From NCBI GenBank assembly GCA_016280955.1, contig JAEEHV010000093.1, positions 1 to 49,566 of the forward strand: a DNA stretch of 49,566 nt, read 5' to 3'. Under the pieces are notes generated by a model. The model was not told the DNA's origin and did no database searches. It saw nothing but the letters and a program-made list of their open reading frames with translations. Origin of the DNA: Candidatus Gastranaerophilales bacterium. Lineage in GTDB: Bacteria > Cyanobacteriota > Vampirovibrionia > Gastranaerophilales > Gastranaerophilaceae. Both the position numbers and the translations under genes were made by a program. Shown here one piece after another: positions 1 to 8,272 of the stretch (its first letter is position 1; the number at the start of each line of letters is the position of its first letter).

Positions 1-112
1 GAATACGAGTCCGTAAAGAAAGTAATAAGTGATAATATCGAACGAACGTTCGGTATATTCTCATAAGATGTAAGATGAAGATTTCCCTTTTTAATCCCTT
101 TTCCCTTTTTCC

Positions 113-140
113 GCTTGAGTTAAAACTCAAGCTTTTTTTT
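113..140 (+). terminator. Intrinsic terminator of an upstream gene outside the window
   Basis: A perfect 8-bp stem (GCTTGAGT / ACTCAAGC) with a TAAA loop is followed directly by eight T. It ends transcription arriving from the left. Confidence 0.9.
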
Positions 141-376
141 GGGGGGTAAATATATTTTGGTTGGTTGAACAGAGTACAAGATTAATGCGAATAGCCATTG
201 AAGCAAAATTCAAAGGTTGGGGGGGAATGTATTTTAGTTGGTTGGTGAAATTACAAAATGGATGTATCAGGCGAATAAGGTTAATGAATTATTATAATTA
301 TCTGCGATATATTATTGCAGTATCGGTACAATATATGTTATATTTATATAGTAGTTTTAACAGAAAGGGAGTTTAT
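141..376. other. Non-coding leader region with an imperfect direct repeat
   Basis: An open frame crosses this stretch from 161 but has no ribosome site and runs straight into the flavodoxin frame, so I do not call it coding. It holds an imperfect direct repeat, a G run followed by TAAATATATTTTGG-TTGGTTG at 141-167 and a similar block at 220-246. The function of the repeat is unknown. Confidence 0.5.
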
Positions 377-844
377 ATGGCAGGTAAAGTTTTAGTAGCA
401 TATTATTCATATTCCGGCAATACAAAAAGTGTTGCGGAAAAAATTCATTCAATTGTAGGTGGTGATTTATTTGAAATCAAAACCGTACAGAAGTATCCTG
501 CCAATTATAATGAAGTTATAAATCTTGCCAAAAAAGAAAAAGCAGAAAATTATAAACCTCAGCTTGTAGAAATGCCGGACATTTCAGCATATGATAAAAT
601 TTATCTCGGCTCTCCGGTATGGTGGTATACATTTGCTACTCCGATAAAATCATTTCTTGCGGGTGCGGATTTTTCCGGAAAAGTTATAATTCCGTTTTGT
701 ACTCACGGCGGTGGCGGAGCTGCGGAAACCTTCAGTGATATCAAGAATTTTTGCCCTGATTCTGTAGTAAAAACGGGGTATGCAATTTATGAGCGTTCTG
801 TTAAACCATCTGAAATGGAAAACTGGATAAATGGTGAAGCATAG
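377..844 (+). CDS. Flavodoxin-family protein
   Basis: 155-aa FMN-binding flavodoxin-fold protein, probably a small cytoplasmic electron carrier or NAD(P)H-dependent flavin reductase of the flavodoxin_4 type. The phosphate-binding loop SYSGNTKSVA follows the first strand (VLVAYY). The motif LGSPVWWYTFATP near residues 75-87 and the PFCTHGGGG loop near 110 are the other FMN-contact segments. The start at 377 is chosen because GGGAG lies seven bases upstream and the flavodoxin fold begins there; the longer open frame back to 161 adds only low-complexity sequence. It is monocistronic, since aroC has its own promoter 27 bases downstream. The electron partner cannot be told from sequence. Confidence 0.9.
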   Translation: MAGKVLVAYYSYSGNTKSVAEKIHSIVGGDLFEIKTVQKYPANYNEVINLAKKEKAENYKPQLVEMPDISAYDKIYLGSPVWWYTFATPIKSFLAGADFSGKVIIPFCTHGGGGAAETFSDIKNFCPDSVVKTGYAIYERSVKPSEMENWINGEA

Positions 845-870
845 ACTGTAATGCTCTAAAATTATATATT

Positions 871-900
871 TTTACATTTGAAAATGGTTTGTTATATAAT
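871..900 (+). promoter_or_regulatory. Candidate sigma-70 promoter of aroC, leaderless transcript
   Basis: TTTACA at 871-876 and TATAAT at 895-900 are separated by 18 bases. The aroC ATG is at 908, only seven bases after the -10 box, so the mRNA would start at or next to the initiation codon. No ribosome-binding site is present, which fits a leaderless message. Confidence 0.65.
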
Positions 901-907
901 ACAAGTT

Positions 908-2083
908 ATGAACCATTTCAGATTTTTAACATCGGGAGAAAGCCATGGGAAGTGCCTTAACGCAATAATAGAAGGTATTCCTGCAGGCTTTCGGATAAAA
1001 CGTACAGTTATAAATGAGGACTTATCCCGCAGACAGGTAGGATACGGCAGGGGCGGTCGTATGCAGATAGAGCATGATACCGTTGAGATTAAGTCCGGTG
1101 TACGATTTGGTAAAACAACCGGAGCTCCTGTATGTTTGGAGATAAAGAATAAAGATTATGATAATTGGCGTGATGTTATGGAAACAGATGCTCTGAATTC
1201 ACCAAGTCAGGAGGTTCTGAAAAAAATAGAGGAAAAAACATTTACAACTGTCCGTCCCGGACATGCCGATTATGCAGGGGCAATAAAATATAATTTTTCC
1301 GATTTGAGAAATGTACTGGAACGTTCAAGTGCCAGAAAAACAGCGATAGAAGTTGCTGTAGGTTCGGTAGCAAAACAGATTTTAATGGAATTTGGTATAA
1401 AAGGGTTTTCACATGTTATTCAGATAGGGAATGTGAAACTTGATTTTTATCCCAAGACTTATACTTTGATAAAAGAAAAAGCAGAAAAATCCGATGTCAG
1501 ATGTTCTGATGATTTAACTTCGGACAGAATGCGTAATGCAATAGATGAAGCTTCGCAGGCAGGTGATACCTTGGGCGGCAAATTTGAGGTTATATACGGG
1601 AATCTGCCGATAGGGCTTGGTTCTTATGTACACTGGGACAGAGCATTAGACGGACGAATTGCACAGGCAATAATGAGTATTCCGGCAGTAAAGGCTGTAG
1701 AGGTCGGTGCAGGAGTGGATAGTGCGGCTTTAAAAGGTTCGCAAATGCATGATGAACTTTTTGTAAAGAATAAAAATGTGTACAGAACAACGAATAATGC
1801 GGGTGGTTTGGAAGGCGGAATGACGAACGGAGAGACACTGGTAATCAAAGGAACAATGAAGCCGATACCTACAATGCGCAAGTCGCTTGCAACAATAGAT
1901 ATAAAGGAAAAAACTCCGGATTCGGCACATTTTGAGCGCTCTGATACCTGTGCGGTTCCGGCTTGTGCGGTAGTAGCAGAATCAAGGATTGCAATTATTC
2001 TGGCGGATGCCTTGTTGGAAAAACTGGGCGGTGATAATATTGATGAATTACGGGAAAGTTTTAAACAGCTAAAATTCAATTAG
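908..2083 (+). CDS. aroC: Chorismate synthase
   Basis: 391 aa. It catalyses the last shikimate-pathway step, converting 5-enolpyruvylshikimate-3-phosphate to chorismate with reduced FMN as cofactor, in the cytoplasm. Family signatures are FLTSGESHG at the N-terminus, RQVGYGRGGRM near 40-50, VRPGHADYAGAIKY near 115, the ARKTA region near 140, and NAGGLEGGMTNG near 300. Length is usual for the family. ATG 908 is chosen because the conserved MNHFRFLTSGESHG begins there; an in-frame TTG at 878 falls inside the promoter. It is the first gene of a shikimate block with aroK and aroB, 14 bases upstream of aroK. Confidence 0.97.
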   Translation: MNHFRFLTSGESHGKCLNAIIEGIPAGFRIKRTVINEDLSRRQVGYGRGGRMQIEHDTVEIKSGVRFGKTTGAPVCLEIKNKDYDNWRDVMETDALNSPSQEVLKKIEEKTFTTVRPGHADYAGAIKYNFSDLRNVLERSSARKTAIEVAVGSVAKQILMEFGIKGFSHVIQIGNVKLDFYPKTYTLIKEKAEKSDVRCSDDLTSDRMRNAIDEASQAGDTLGGKFEVIYGNLPIGLGSYVHWDRALDGRIAQAIMSIPAVKAVEVGAGVDSAALKGSQMHDELFVKNKNVYRTTNNAGGLEGGMTNGETLVIKGTMKPIPTMRKSLATIDIKEKTPDSAHFERSDTCAVPACAVVAESRIAIILADALLEKLGGDNIDELRESFKQLKFN

Positions 2084-2097
2084 ATTAAGAGGAAAGT

Positions 2098-2619
2098 ATG
2101 AATAATATTATTCTTGTAGGAATGCCGGCATGCGGTAAAACAACAATAGGAAAGCTGTTAAATGAAGAATTACCGGATTTTACACTTATTGATACGGACA
2201 GTTTGATTGAAAAAACTCAGGGAATGAGTATAAGTGATATTTTCAGGAGATATTCCGAGGATTATTTCAGAAAACTTGAATATGAAACTATTAAAATGGT
2301 ATGTACCGGAAAGAATAAAATTATATCAATCGGCGGCGGTGCATTTGAGAATCCGGGAAACAGAGCAATACTTCTCGGGTTTGGAAAAGTTTTTTATTTG
2401 AAATCAGACCTTGATATATTATATTATAGAATATCAAAGGACAGTACCCGTCCTTTGCTTCAAACCGAAAATCCAAGAGCTGTGCTCGAGCAGATGCTTA
2501 AAAGACGGGAAGATAATTATAAAAAAGCACATTGTATCATTGATACCGGAAGTGCGGAACCACAAGAAATAGTCAGGATAATAATAAATGAGGCAGATAC
2601 TCAAAGTTCAAATAAGTGA
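2098..2619 (+). CDS. aroK: Shikimate kinase
   Basis: 173-aa P-loop kinase that phosphorylates shikimate at the 3-hydroxyl with ATP. The Walker A loop GMPACGKTTIGK is at residues 8-19. The shikimate-binding Asp is in IDTDSLIE near 32-36, the substrate arginine in FRKLE near 58, SIGGGAF near 80 is the Walker-B-like shikimate loop, and the lid arginine is in TRPLL near 118. A Shine-Dalgarno sequence (AGAGGAAAGT) precedes the ATG. The 3' end overlaps aroB by 32 bases, consistent with translational coupling inside the aroC-aroK-aroB operon. Confidence 0.96.
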   Translation: MNNIILVGMPACGKTTIGKLLNEELPDFTLIDTDSLIEKTQGMSISDIFRRYSEDYFRKLEYETIKMVCTGKNKIISIGGGAFENPGNRAILLGFGKVFYLKSDLDILYYRISKDSTRPLLQTENPRAVLEQMLKRREDNYKKAHCIIDTGSAEPQEIVRIIINEADTQSSNK

Positions 2620-3700
2620 TGAAAAAGAATACCTGATAGAAATATCGGATTCTGATTTTGTAAAATTTAATCAGGAAATTTCGGAATATACAAAAGGTCA
2701 GAAACGTCTTATTGTAATGTCTAAGAAGGTATATAAACTTTATTCTGACAGTTTATTATTCAAAGACGATGAAATTTTTATCTTTCCTGACGGCGAAAAA
2801 GAAAAGAATTACAAAAATTATTTGCGAATAATGCAGCGAGCAATAGAGCTTGGTTTGACAAGAAAAGATGTAATAATTGCTGTAGGAGGCGGTGTTGTCG
2901 GTGATGTGGCAGGTTTTGCGGCATCAACATATATGCGTGGGATTGATTTTATTCAGGTGCCTACAACAATACTTTCGGCAGTTGATTCGTCTGTCGGCGG
3001 TAAAACGGCAATAGATTATGCCGGTAACAAAAATGTAATAGGTACTTTTTATCAGCCCAAGAAAGTTTTTATAAACATAAACTTTTTTGGTACATTGGAT
3101 AAAAAACAGTTTATGTCCGGCATGGGGGAAGTTATTAAATATGCCCTGATAGAAGACAGTTGTAAATACAGAGTTCCTCAGTTCCTGTTTGAGTTTTTAA
3201 CTTTGGGTTATGAAAAAATAATGGAGCTTGAACCTTTGACAACGGTTCGGCTGATAGAATATTGCTTAAACTTAAAGGCAGCAGTTGTTGCTCAGGACGA
3301 AAAAGAATGCGGACTCAGAAAAATTCTTAATCTAGGACATACGCTCGCTCATGCACTGGAAAGTATAACTAAATATTCAAAATATACTCATGGTGAAGCA
3401 GTTGTTTACGGCTTGTTTTTTATAACGGCATTTGCGTATAAACAGGAGTATATTAATTATTCATATTTCAGACTTATAAATGAACTTCTGGAAAAATACG
3501 GATTTGCACCGCTGAAACAAAAATTTTCACCAGCAGAAATTGTTAAGTATATGCAAAAAGATAAAAAATCTACGGCAGATAAAATAACATTTATTATTCC
3601 TTGTGATAAGAAACAGGTTAAAGAGATTAAATTAACTCCTTATGAAGCGGAATGTGCCATAAAGGATATTCTCTGGCATCCGATACAATACAAAAAATAG
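2588..3700 (+). CDS. aroB: 3-dehydroquinate synthase
   Basis: 370 aa. It catalyses NAD- and metal-dependent cyclisation of DAHP to 3-dehydroquinate, the second shikimate step. Recognisable blocks are the NAD-binding GGGVVGDVAGFAAS near residue 100, RGIDFIQVPTTILSAVDSSVGGKTAID near 118-145 (catalytic Lys and Asp), EVIKYALI near 183, and the zinc ligands in NLGHTLAHALE and HGEAVVYG near 250-275. It starts inside the end of aroK. The last gene of the shikimate block; no clear terminator follows. Confidence 0.96.
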   Translation: MRQILKVQISDEKEYLIEISDSDFVKFNQEISEYTKGQKRLIVMSKKVYKLYSDSLLFKDDEIFIFPDGEKEKNYKNYLRIMQRAIELGLTRKDVIIAVGGGVVGDVAGFAASTYMRGIDFIQVPTTILSAVDSSVGGKTAIDYAGNKNVIGTFYQPKKVFININFFGTLDKKQFMSGMGEVIKYALIEDSCKYRVPQFLFEFLTLGYEKIMELEPLTTVRLIEYCLNLKAAVVAQDEKECGLRKILNLGHTLAHALESITKYSKYTHGEAVVYGLFFITAFAYKQEYINYSYFRLINELLEKYGFAPLKQKFSPAEIVKYMQKDKKSTADKITFIIPCDKKQVKEIKLTPYEAECAIKDILWHPIQYKK

Positions 3701-3841
3701 AGCCAATCAGCATCTTTTCGTGATTTTACCAATTATCCCGATTAAATCAACCTCCTCAAATAAATTTGCCCTTCCCCTATTGATATTTGGTATTATTTCC
3801 GATACAATTTAAAAGCAGAAAGACGGAAAGGGATATTTAGT

Positions 3842-4600
3842 ATGAGCGGACACTCAAAGTGGTCAACTATCAAGCATAAGAAAGCAAAAACGGATTCTCT
3901 GAGGGCGGCAGAATTTCAGAAATATTCAAGGGAGCTGATTGTAGCATCAAAACTTGGCGGATCGGATCCGGCAGGTAACTTCAGATTAAGAACAGCAATA
4001 GAAAAAGCAAAAGCGGCAGGACTTCCGAATGACAATATAAAAAGAGCAATTGAGAAGGGCTCCGGTGCAGGAAATAATGAAAACTATGATGAGATGACTT
4101 ATGAAGGATATGCAGCAGGCGGTGTTGCAGTAGTAATCGAGGCTATGACAGACAACAAAAACAGGACGGCAGGCGATATCAGAAGTTATTTCACAAAATT
4201 TAACGGCAACCTTGGTGAAACAGGTTGTGTAGGTTATATGTTTGACAAAAAAGGATGTATAACATTCGAAAAAGATTCAGTTGATTTTGATGCATTGTTT
4301 GAAGCTGCAATAAATCTTGATGCGGATGATATTGTTGAAGAAGAAGACGAATACAAGGTATATACATCAATTCCGAATCTTCAGCCGATAGCGGAAGGTT
4401 TGGAAAAAGAAGGATTCAAATCCGTAACTGCTGAATTTACAAGAGTACCTCAAAACACGATTGAAATAACTGATGAAAAGACGGCAGTTAATATAATGAG
4501 ATTATTAGGCAGATTAGAAGAACATGATGATGTTCAGAATGTATATGCAAACTTTGATATAGATGATGATTTAATGTCAAAGATAGAAGAACAAATATAA
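3842..4600 (+). CDS. yebC: YebC/PmpR family regulatory protein
   Basis: 252-aa TACO1-type protein. The family includes DNA-binding transcriptional regulators and, in some bacteria, ribosome-associated factors that relieve stalling at proline-rich sequences. The N-terminal signature MSGHSKWSTIKHKK, the RAAIEKAKAAGLPNDNIKRAI-like segment near 50, and YEGYAAGGVAVV near 85 are diagnostic. Full length. A strong GGGAT-type ribosome site sits just upstream. It lies 24 bases before ybaB and forms a yebC-ybaB-recR cluster concerned with nucleic-acid handling. Confidence 0.95.
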   Translation: MSGHSKWSTIKHKKAKTDSLRAAEFQKYSRELIVASKLGGSDPAGNFRLRTAIEKAKAAGLPNDNIKRAIEKGSGAGNNENYDEMTYEGYAAGGVAVVIEAMTDNKNRTAGDIRSYFTKFNGNLGETGCVGYMFDKKGCITFEKDSVDFDALFEAAINLDADDIVEEEDEYKVYTSIPNLQPIAEGLEKEGFKSVTAEFTRVPQNTIEITDEKTAVNIMRLLGRLEEHDDVQNVYANFDIDDDLMSKIEEQI

Positions 4601-4624
4601 TAAGTACATAAGGAGATTTTAATT

Positions 4625-4960
4625 ATGATGAATATGATGAATATGATGAAACAGGCTCAGAACATCCAAAAAAGATTAAAAGAAACTCAGGATGACTTAA
4701 ATTTAATGGAAATATCAGGCGAAGCAGGAAACGGTTCCGTTAAGGTTATTTGTGACGGCAAGGGCTTGTTTAAATCAATAAAACTGAGTGCTGAAGCAAT
4801 CAACCCCGAAAATCCTTCTTCAGTATCCGAAGATACAATAGAGATGCTTGAAGATTTGATTACGGCAGCTATCAACCAAACTTCCGGAAAAGCACAGAAA
4901 GTAATGGAAGAAAAAATGAAAGCTGTAACCGGCGGAATCTCAATTCCGGGATTATTCTAG
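4625..4960 (+). CDS. ybaB: YbaB/EbfC nucleoid-associated protein
   Basis: 111-aa small DNA-binding protein that forms dimers with tweezer-like helices. The N-terminal Met-rich helix (MMNMMNMMKQAQNIQKRL), the central beta hairpin (GSVKVICDGKGLFKSIKLS), and the helical C-terminus EDLITAAINQTSGKAQKVMEEKM are typical. AAGGAG lies ten bases before the first ATG. The placement right before recR is the common bacterial ybaB-recR linkage, here 21 bases apart. Confidence 0.93.
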   Translation: MMNMMNMMKQAQNIQKRLKETQDDLNLMEISGEAGNGSVKVICDGKGLFKSIKLSAEAINPENPSSVSEDTIEMLEDLITAAINQTSGKAQKVMEEKMKAVTGGISIPGLF

Positions 4961-4981
4961 AGTTAAAAAAGAGTATTCGTA

Positions 4982-5578
4982 ATGATTTATCCAAAATCAA
5001 TAGCGACATTAATAGAGCAATTTCAAAAGTTTCCGTCCGTTGGTCCTAAATCGGCTCAACGGATGGCTTTTCAGGTGTTAAAGATGCCGCTGAGTGAAGT
5101 GGAAAAGTTTGCTAATGCAATAATTATGGCAAAGCGCTCAGCCAGAACGTGTGAAGTTTGTTATAACATTTCTACCCAAAGCCCTTGCGAGATATGTTCA
5201 TCAAATAATCGTAGCAGGTCTGTAATTTGTGTTGTTGCGGAAACAAAGGACCTGATAGCTATAGAAAAAACCAACGAATACAGAGGATTATATCATGTAT
5301 TGCAGGGCTTAATTTCTCCGATTGACGGGATTGGGGCAGAAGATATACGTATAAAAGAATTATTAACCAGATTAACCGACGAAACTGTCCAGGAGGTGAT
5401 TTTGGCACTTTCTCCTTCCGTAGAGGGTGAAGCTACAAGCTTGTATCTGACTAAACTGATTAAACCTTTCGGAATAAAAATCTCAAGGATAGCATTCGGA
5501 CTTCCTGTCGGGGCGGATTTGGAATTTGCAGATGAAGTTACACTTGCAAGAGCTATTGAGGGCAGAAGGGAATTATAA
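4982..5578 (+). CDS. recR: Recombination mediator protein RecR
   Basis: 198 aa. It works with RecF and RecO to load RecA on SSB-coated gaps. The helix-hairpin-helix is FPSVGPKSAQRMAFQVL near 16-33. The zinc finger is CEVCYNISTQSPCEIC near 57-72. The Toprim domain begins at ICVVAETKDLIAIE near 80. The C-terminal Walker-B-like segment LPVGADLEFADEVTLARA is intact. Length matches the family. Ends the yebC-ybaB-recR cluster. Confidence 0.96.
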   Translation: MIYPKSIATLIEQFQKFPSVGPKSAQRMAFQVLKMPLSEVEKFANAIIMAKRSARTCEVCYNISTQSPCEICSSNNRSRSVICVVAETKDLIAIEKTNEYRGLYHVLQGLISPIDGIGAEDIRIKELLTRLTDETVQEVILALSPSVEGEATSLYLTKLIKPFGIKISRIAFGLPVGADLEFADEVTLARAIEGRREL

Positions 5579-5596
5579 TACAAAGGAGTTTATAGG

Positions 5597-5953
5597 ATGC
5601 AGGTAACATTACAAGTACAGAAACCAACTATATTCACAGGCGAAAAGGGAAAGAAATTTATTAATAAAAATATAAAAAGACCGGGGTATTGGGATAAAAC
5701 TGATGTTCTGGTTGACAAAATCAAAGATGAGTTTGGATTTAAGTCAGAAAAAAGTAATGATATTTTAGAAGCACTCGTTGATGAGATAAAAAATTTAAGA
5801 CGTGCATTATTTGAATCAGAACACGATATTGAAAATCTTAAAAAGAATAATAAATGGCTGCAACATGTAAACAGAATCAATGCAGCCGATTTGGAAGATA
5901 AAAATCGTGAAGTAGAACATTTGCGCTACTCTAATCATATATTAAGACGATAA
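5597..5953 (+). CDS. Hypothetical coiled-coil protein
   Basis: 118 aa, no recognised family. The first 30 residues are basic and glycine-poor (FTGEKGKKFINKNIKRPGYW). Residues from about 55 to the end form a heptad-rich charged helix (ILEALVDEIKNLRRALF, then ENLKKNNKWLQHVNRI) that should dimerise as a coiled coil. AAAGGAG lies before the ATG, with only 18 bases to the recR stop, so it may be cotranscribed with recR. The N-terminus (MQVTLQVQKPTIFTG) resembles the short 'x-x-F-x-G' leaders of other proteins in this window. Confidence 0.7.
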   Translation: MQVTLQVQKPTIFTGEKGKKFINKNIKRPGYWDKTDVLVDKIKDEFGFKSEKSNDILEALVDEIKNLRRALFESEHDIENLKKNNKWLQHVNRINAADLEDKNREVEHLRYSNHILRR

Positions 5954-5991
5954 CATTTTGATTTTTATAAAATAATCACTATAATATTATT

Positions 5992-6639
5992 ATGAAAAAA
6001 TTAGTGGCATTATTAATAGTTTTGAGTTTTGCATTACCTTCACAGGCTTTTTTCTGGAACAAAAAGAACAAAGCACTTGAAAAAGAGCTTCAGGGTAAAG
6101 GATATGCAGGTTCATTGCCTGATATTGAAAGCAAAGTACAAAAGTCAAAACCAAAAGCTGCGGAACCTGTCTTTACACCGAGTGACGGATTTGATAATCC
6201 TTCGGATTTAAAGCCCGTTCCTAAGGACAATCCGGCATTTATTGATATAATTCAGAAAAAGGATAAGACTTCACAATATACAAACGATTCAAATAATATT
6301 ATACCAATGCTGGAAAAATTGTATGACTGTATAGATAATAATGAAAGCTTGCAGTTGTTTGTTTCCAAGGCGAATGTTTTAACCACAAATCTTGATTATT
6401 TTATTGAAAAATATAACGGTAAGCCGGAGGGATATTACGAATCATACAGGCAATTATCAGAGGTAAACCGATATACAAAAACAATAATGACATTACGCAG
6501 AGAGGCGGTAACATATCAGCGGTATTTAGCATATCAGGAGAGCGGTTCAATATATAATCCTGCAAATATAGAGCAGCAACTTGAGTATTTGAAAGAGGAG
6601 CTTAATAAGGCAATATTGCTGCTCAGGGAAGAGGGATAA
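5992..6639 (+). CDS. Hypothetical secreted protein
   Basis: 215 aa with a clear signal peptide (MKKLVALLIVLSFALPSQAFF; cleavage probably after SQA). The mature protein starts with a basic, proline-rich stretch and then a helical domain from about residue 95. No catalytic motif is seen. TATAAT at 5980-5985 lies six bases before the ATG, with no Shine-Dalgarno sequence, so the transcript may be leaderless. Probable periplasmic or surface protein; function unknown. Confidence 0.7.
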   Translation: MKKLVALLIVLSFALPSQAFFWNKKNKALEKELQGKGYAGSLPDIESKVQKSKPKAAEPVFTPSDGFDNPSDLKPVPKDNPAFIDIIQKKDKTSQYTNDSNNIIPMLEKLYDCIDNNESLQLFVSKANVLTTNLDYFIEKYNGKPEGYYESYRQLSEVNRYTKTIMTLRREAVTYQRYLAYQESGSIYNPANIEQQLEYLKEELNKAILLLREEG

Positions 6640-6929
6640 ACAGGGTTATATAATAAAAACGGGGATAAATTAATATTTATCCCACTAAGAATTAAGAATA
6701 GCTGGAAGTATGAAAAAGATTTAATAATTATATTTAAACCAAAACAACTTTTGATTCATATCGGCAAGGTGGCTAATATTTGGATTATTCTGCAGCACAC
6801 CCCGGCTAACCCTCATGATTTGACAAACCGTATTGCTCTTGATATATTGAGGATAATCAGTTTTGACAACTAAATAATGGCAGGGGTAAATAATCTCGGT
6901 TGGTATTGTTTACTACTGATTTAAAGCAA
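6640..6929. other. Intergenic region before tRNA-Leu
   Basis: It starts with a hairpin at 6661-6684 (GGGATAAAT / ATTTATCCC) that may end the preceding gene but lacks a T run. The rest holds no convincing gene. A start-less open frame of about 63 codons on the minus strand at 6721-6909 is noted under rejected items. Confidence 0.5.
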
Positions 6930-7011
6930 GGGCATGTGGTGGAATGGTAGACACGCTAGTCTTAGGAACTAGTGCGAAAGCGTGGGAGTTCGAGTCTCTT
7001 CATGCCCACCA
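6930..7011 (+). tRNA. tRNA-Leu (anticodon UAG)
   Basis: 82 nt. The acceptor stem is GGGCATG / CATGCCC, with an encoded CCA at 7009-7011. The anticodon stem is CTAGT / ACTAG around loop CTTAGGA, giving anticodon TAG at 6963-6965, which reads CUA and other CUN leucine codons. A long variable arm (TGCGAAAGCGT type) marks it as class II, as expected for leucine. The T arm GAGTTCGAGTCTC is intact. Confidence 0.95.
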
Positions 7012-7012
7012 T

Positions 7013-7041
7013 ACTTTTTTCTTTACTAAAAAGAAAAAAGT
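7013..7041 (+). terminator. AT-rich hairpin after the tRNA
   Basis: A long inverted repeat, ACTTTTTTCTTT / AAAGAAAAAAGT, directly follows the tRNA. It has no U tract after it, so termination or processing are both possible. Confidence 0.4.
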
Positions 7042-7065
7042 AGGCAAAAAAGAAAAGAACATTTT

Positions 7066-7098
7066 GGCTTGTAAATATAACTACAAGCCTTTTGTTTT
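7066..7098 (+). terminator. Intrinsic terminator
   Basis: GGCTTGTA / TACAAGCC stem with an AATATAAC loop, followed by TTTTGTTTT. It probably insulates the tRNA from the next gene. Confidence 0.65.
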
Positions 7099-7116
7099 AT
7101 CAGGGAGTTTTATCAT

Positions 7117-7584
7117 ATGACAAATTATGAAAAAGAATTCAAATTTAGTTTTGGAAAAAATTACTACGTATATTTATTGCTAATTATACCAATTCTTTTT
7201 GGTGCAATTTTTTATAAAAATGATTTGTCAGAAAATCAGACACTACTGTTTGTTCTTTTTATACTTACAACAGCAACGGTTTTGGGTTACCTTTTAGCAT
7301 ATAAAAAAGTTATATTCTCATATTACGACAATTATATTAATATTGCTTTTAAAGGCGGATATTTCAGTTTGAGAAATAAAGAATACAACATAAATATAGC
7401 AGAAATAGCGGAATACAAAGAACGTAAAAGTTACAAAGGGTGCGGATATATGCAATTTGTAATGAAAGATGCTTCTATTATAGAGATAGCATATTCTCCT
7501 TACGTTGATACATATATTGATTTACGTTCGGAAATACTTGATGTCCTTTCAGAAAACAATATAAAAAGGACATGTGTTTTATAG
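7117..7584 (+). CDS. Hypothetical membrane protein with two TM segments
   Basis: 155 aa. Two hydrophobic helices at about residues 17-34 and 42-62 are followed by a cytoplasmic domain rich in beta strands and aromatic residues (FSYYDNYINIAFKGGYFSL and beyond). The layout of two TMs plus a soluble beta domain recalls bacterial PH-like membrane proteins, but I see no diagnostic motif. GGGAG precedes the ATG. It ends immediately upstream of the left REP hairpin of the RAYT element. Confidence 0.7.
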   Translation: MTNYEKEFKFSFGKNYYVYLLLIIPILFGAIFYKNDLSENQTLLFVLFILTTATVLGYLLAYKKVIFSYYDNYINIAFKGGYFSLRNKEYNINIAEIAEYKERKSYKGCGYMQFVMKDASIIEIAYSPYVDTYIDLRSEILDVLSENNIKRTCVL

Positions 7585-7591
7585 TTTATAG

Positions 7592-7609
7592 GTCGGGTTT
7601 TAACCCGAC
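7592..7609. repeat. REP hairpin, left copy
   Basis: An 18-base palindrome with a TTTTAA centre. It is the left end of the RAYT element and, being just after the 7117 gene, could also act as its transcript end. Confidence 0.85.
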
Positions 7610-7623
7610 AAAAACTTTGTTAA

Positions 7624-8151
7624 TCATTCTAAATCTAATTCTGATATTTTGTATTTATCATCAAAGTTACACCAATTTATATCATATAAATTGTTATTAG
7701 CATATTTTTTAAAAGTTGAATATTCCCAGTCTTTGGGTGCAATGTTATAATGTTTCATTGGATTATAATGAATATAATCAATGTGTTTGTTTAAATCATT
7801 TTCATCCAAAATAATATGAGCCCAATATCTGCTCTGCCATACACCTTTTTCTTTTTTATGCTTTTTACCTTCTGTCAAATCTGAATTATCGATATTAATA
7901 TTACGGGAAAAATATGTTTTAAAATATTTAATAATATTTGGATAATCATCAATATTTTCTGGTTGTATGATAAAATGGATATGGTCTTTTAAAATTACAA
8001 TAGCCTCAATATTAAATGAAATTTTTGTTTTTGCGTATGTTATTGAAGTTTTAATCAAATCTATATAATCCAAAAGGAATTGTTTTCGATTATATGTGAC
8101 AATCGTGATAAAGACCATCGAATTCGGTATAAAATAGCGTTTATAATTCAT
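7624..8151 (-). CDS. REP-associated tyrosine transposase (RAYT, Y1_Tnp superfamily)
   Basis: 175-aa single-strand transposase of the IS200/IS605 TnpA superfamily, RAYT branch, which acts on REP hairpins. The HUH metal-binding motif is in KDHIHFIIQ near residue 72. A candidate catalytic tyrosine lies in YFKTYFSRN near 95. The late signature YIHYNPMKHY near 130 is characteristic of RAYTs. N-terminal FITIVTYNRKQF is also typical. ATG 8151 is chosen; TATAAT lies six bases upstream on this strand, inside the element, so the message may be leaderless. The gene looks intact and no paired accessory gene is seen. Confidence 0.9.
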   Translation of the reverse strand: MNYKRYFIPNSMVFITIVTYNRKQFLLDYIDLIKTSITYAKTKISFNIEAIVILKDHIHFIIQPENIDDYPNIIKYFKTYFSRNINIDNSDLTEGKKHKKEKGVWQSRYWAHIILDENDLNKHIDYIHYNPMKHYNIAPKDWEYSTFKKYANNNLYDINWCNFDDKYKISELDLE

Positions 8152-8175
8152 TCTTGTATTATACAATAAGTTTTT

Positions 8176-8193
8176 GTCGGGTTAAAACCCGAC
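8176..8193. repeat. REP hairpin, right copy (inverted)
   Basis: An 18-base palindrome with a TTAAAA centre, the inverted partner of the copy at 7592. It overlaps the place where a -35 box for the transposase would lie. Confidence 0.85.
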
Positions 8194-8272
8194 CTATTCT
8201 GTTCGTAAAATAGAATTGTACAAGAAATAAATTAATTGATTTTAATCAGGTGTGCGAGAGGGGATAATTCCG

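Larger units (their letters stand above)
7588..8197. mobile_element. RAYT-type element: REP-associated transposase between inverted REP hairpins
   Basis: About 610 bp bounded by two inverted copies of a roughly 30-bp end sequence whose core is the palindrome GTCGGGTTTTAACCCGAC (7592-7609 and, inverted, 8176-8193). The transposase gene lies between. The flanking bases ATAG...AAAAACTT are shared by both ends, so the ends are inverted copies of one unit. A third, solo copy of the palindrome with its ATAG flank is at 37099-37116 inside the phage-toxin region. Confidence 0.85.

Noticed and set aside
161..376. N-terminal extension of the flavodoxin gene
   Set aside because: Low-complexity sequence with G runs, no ribosome site, and the true flavodoxin start has a good one.
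6721..6909. Minus-strand open frame of about 63 codons (ending NQKLFWFKYNY) between a hairpin and the tRNA
   Set aside because: It has some coding character (VKTDYPQYIKSN; VSRGVLQNNPNIS) but no start codon near its 5' end, no ribosome site, and no neighbour in support. It may be a gene remnant, but evidence is too thin to list.
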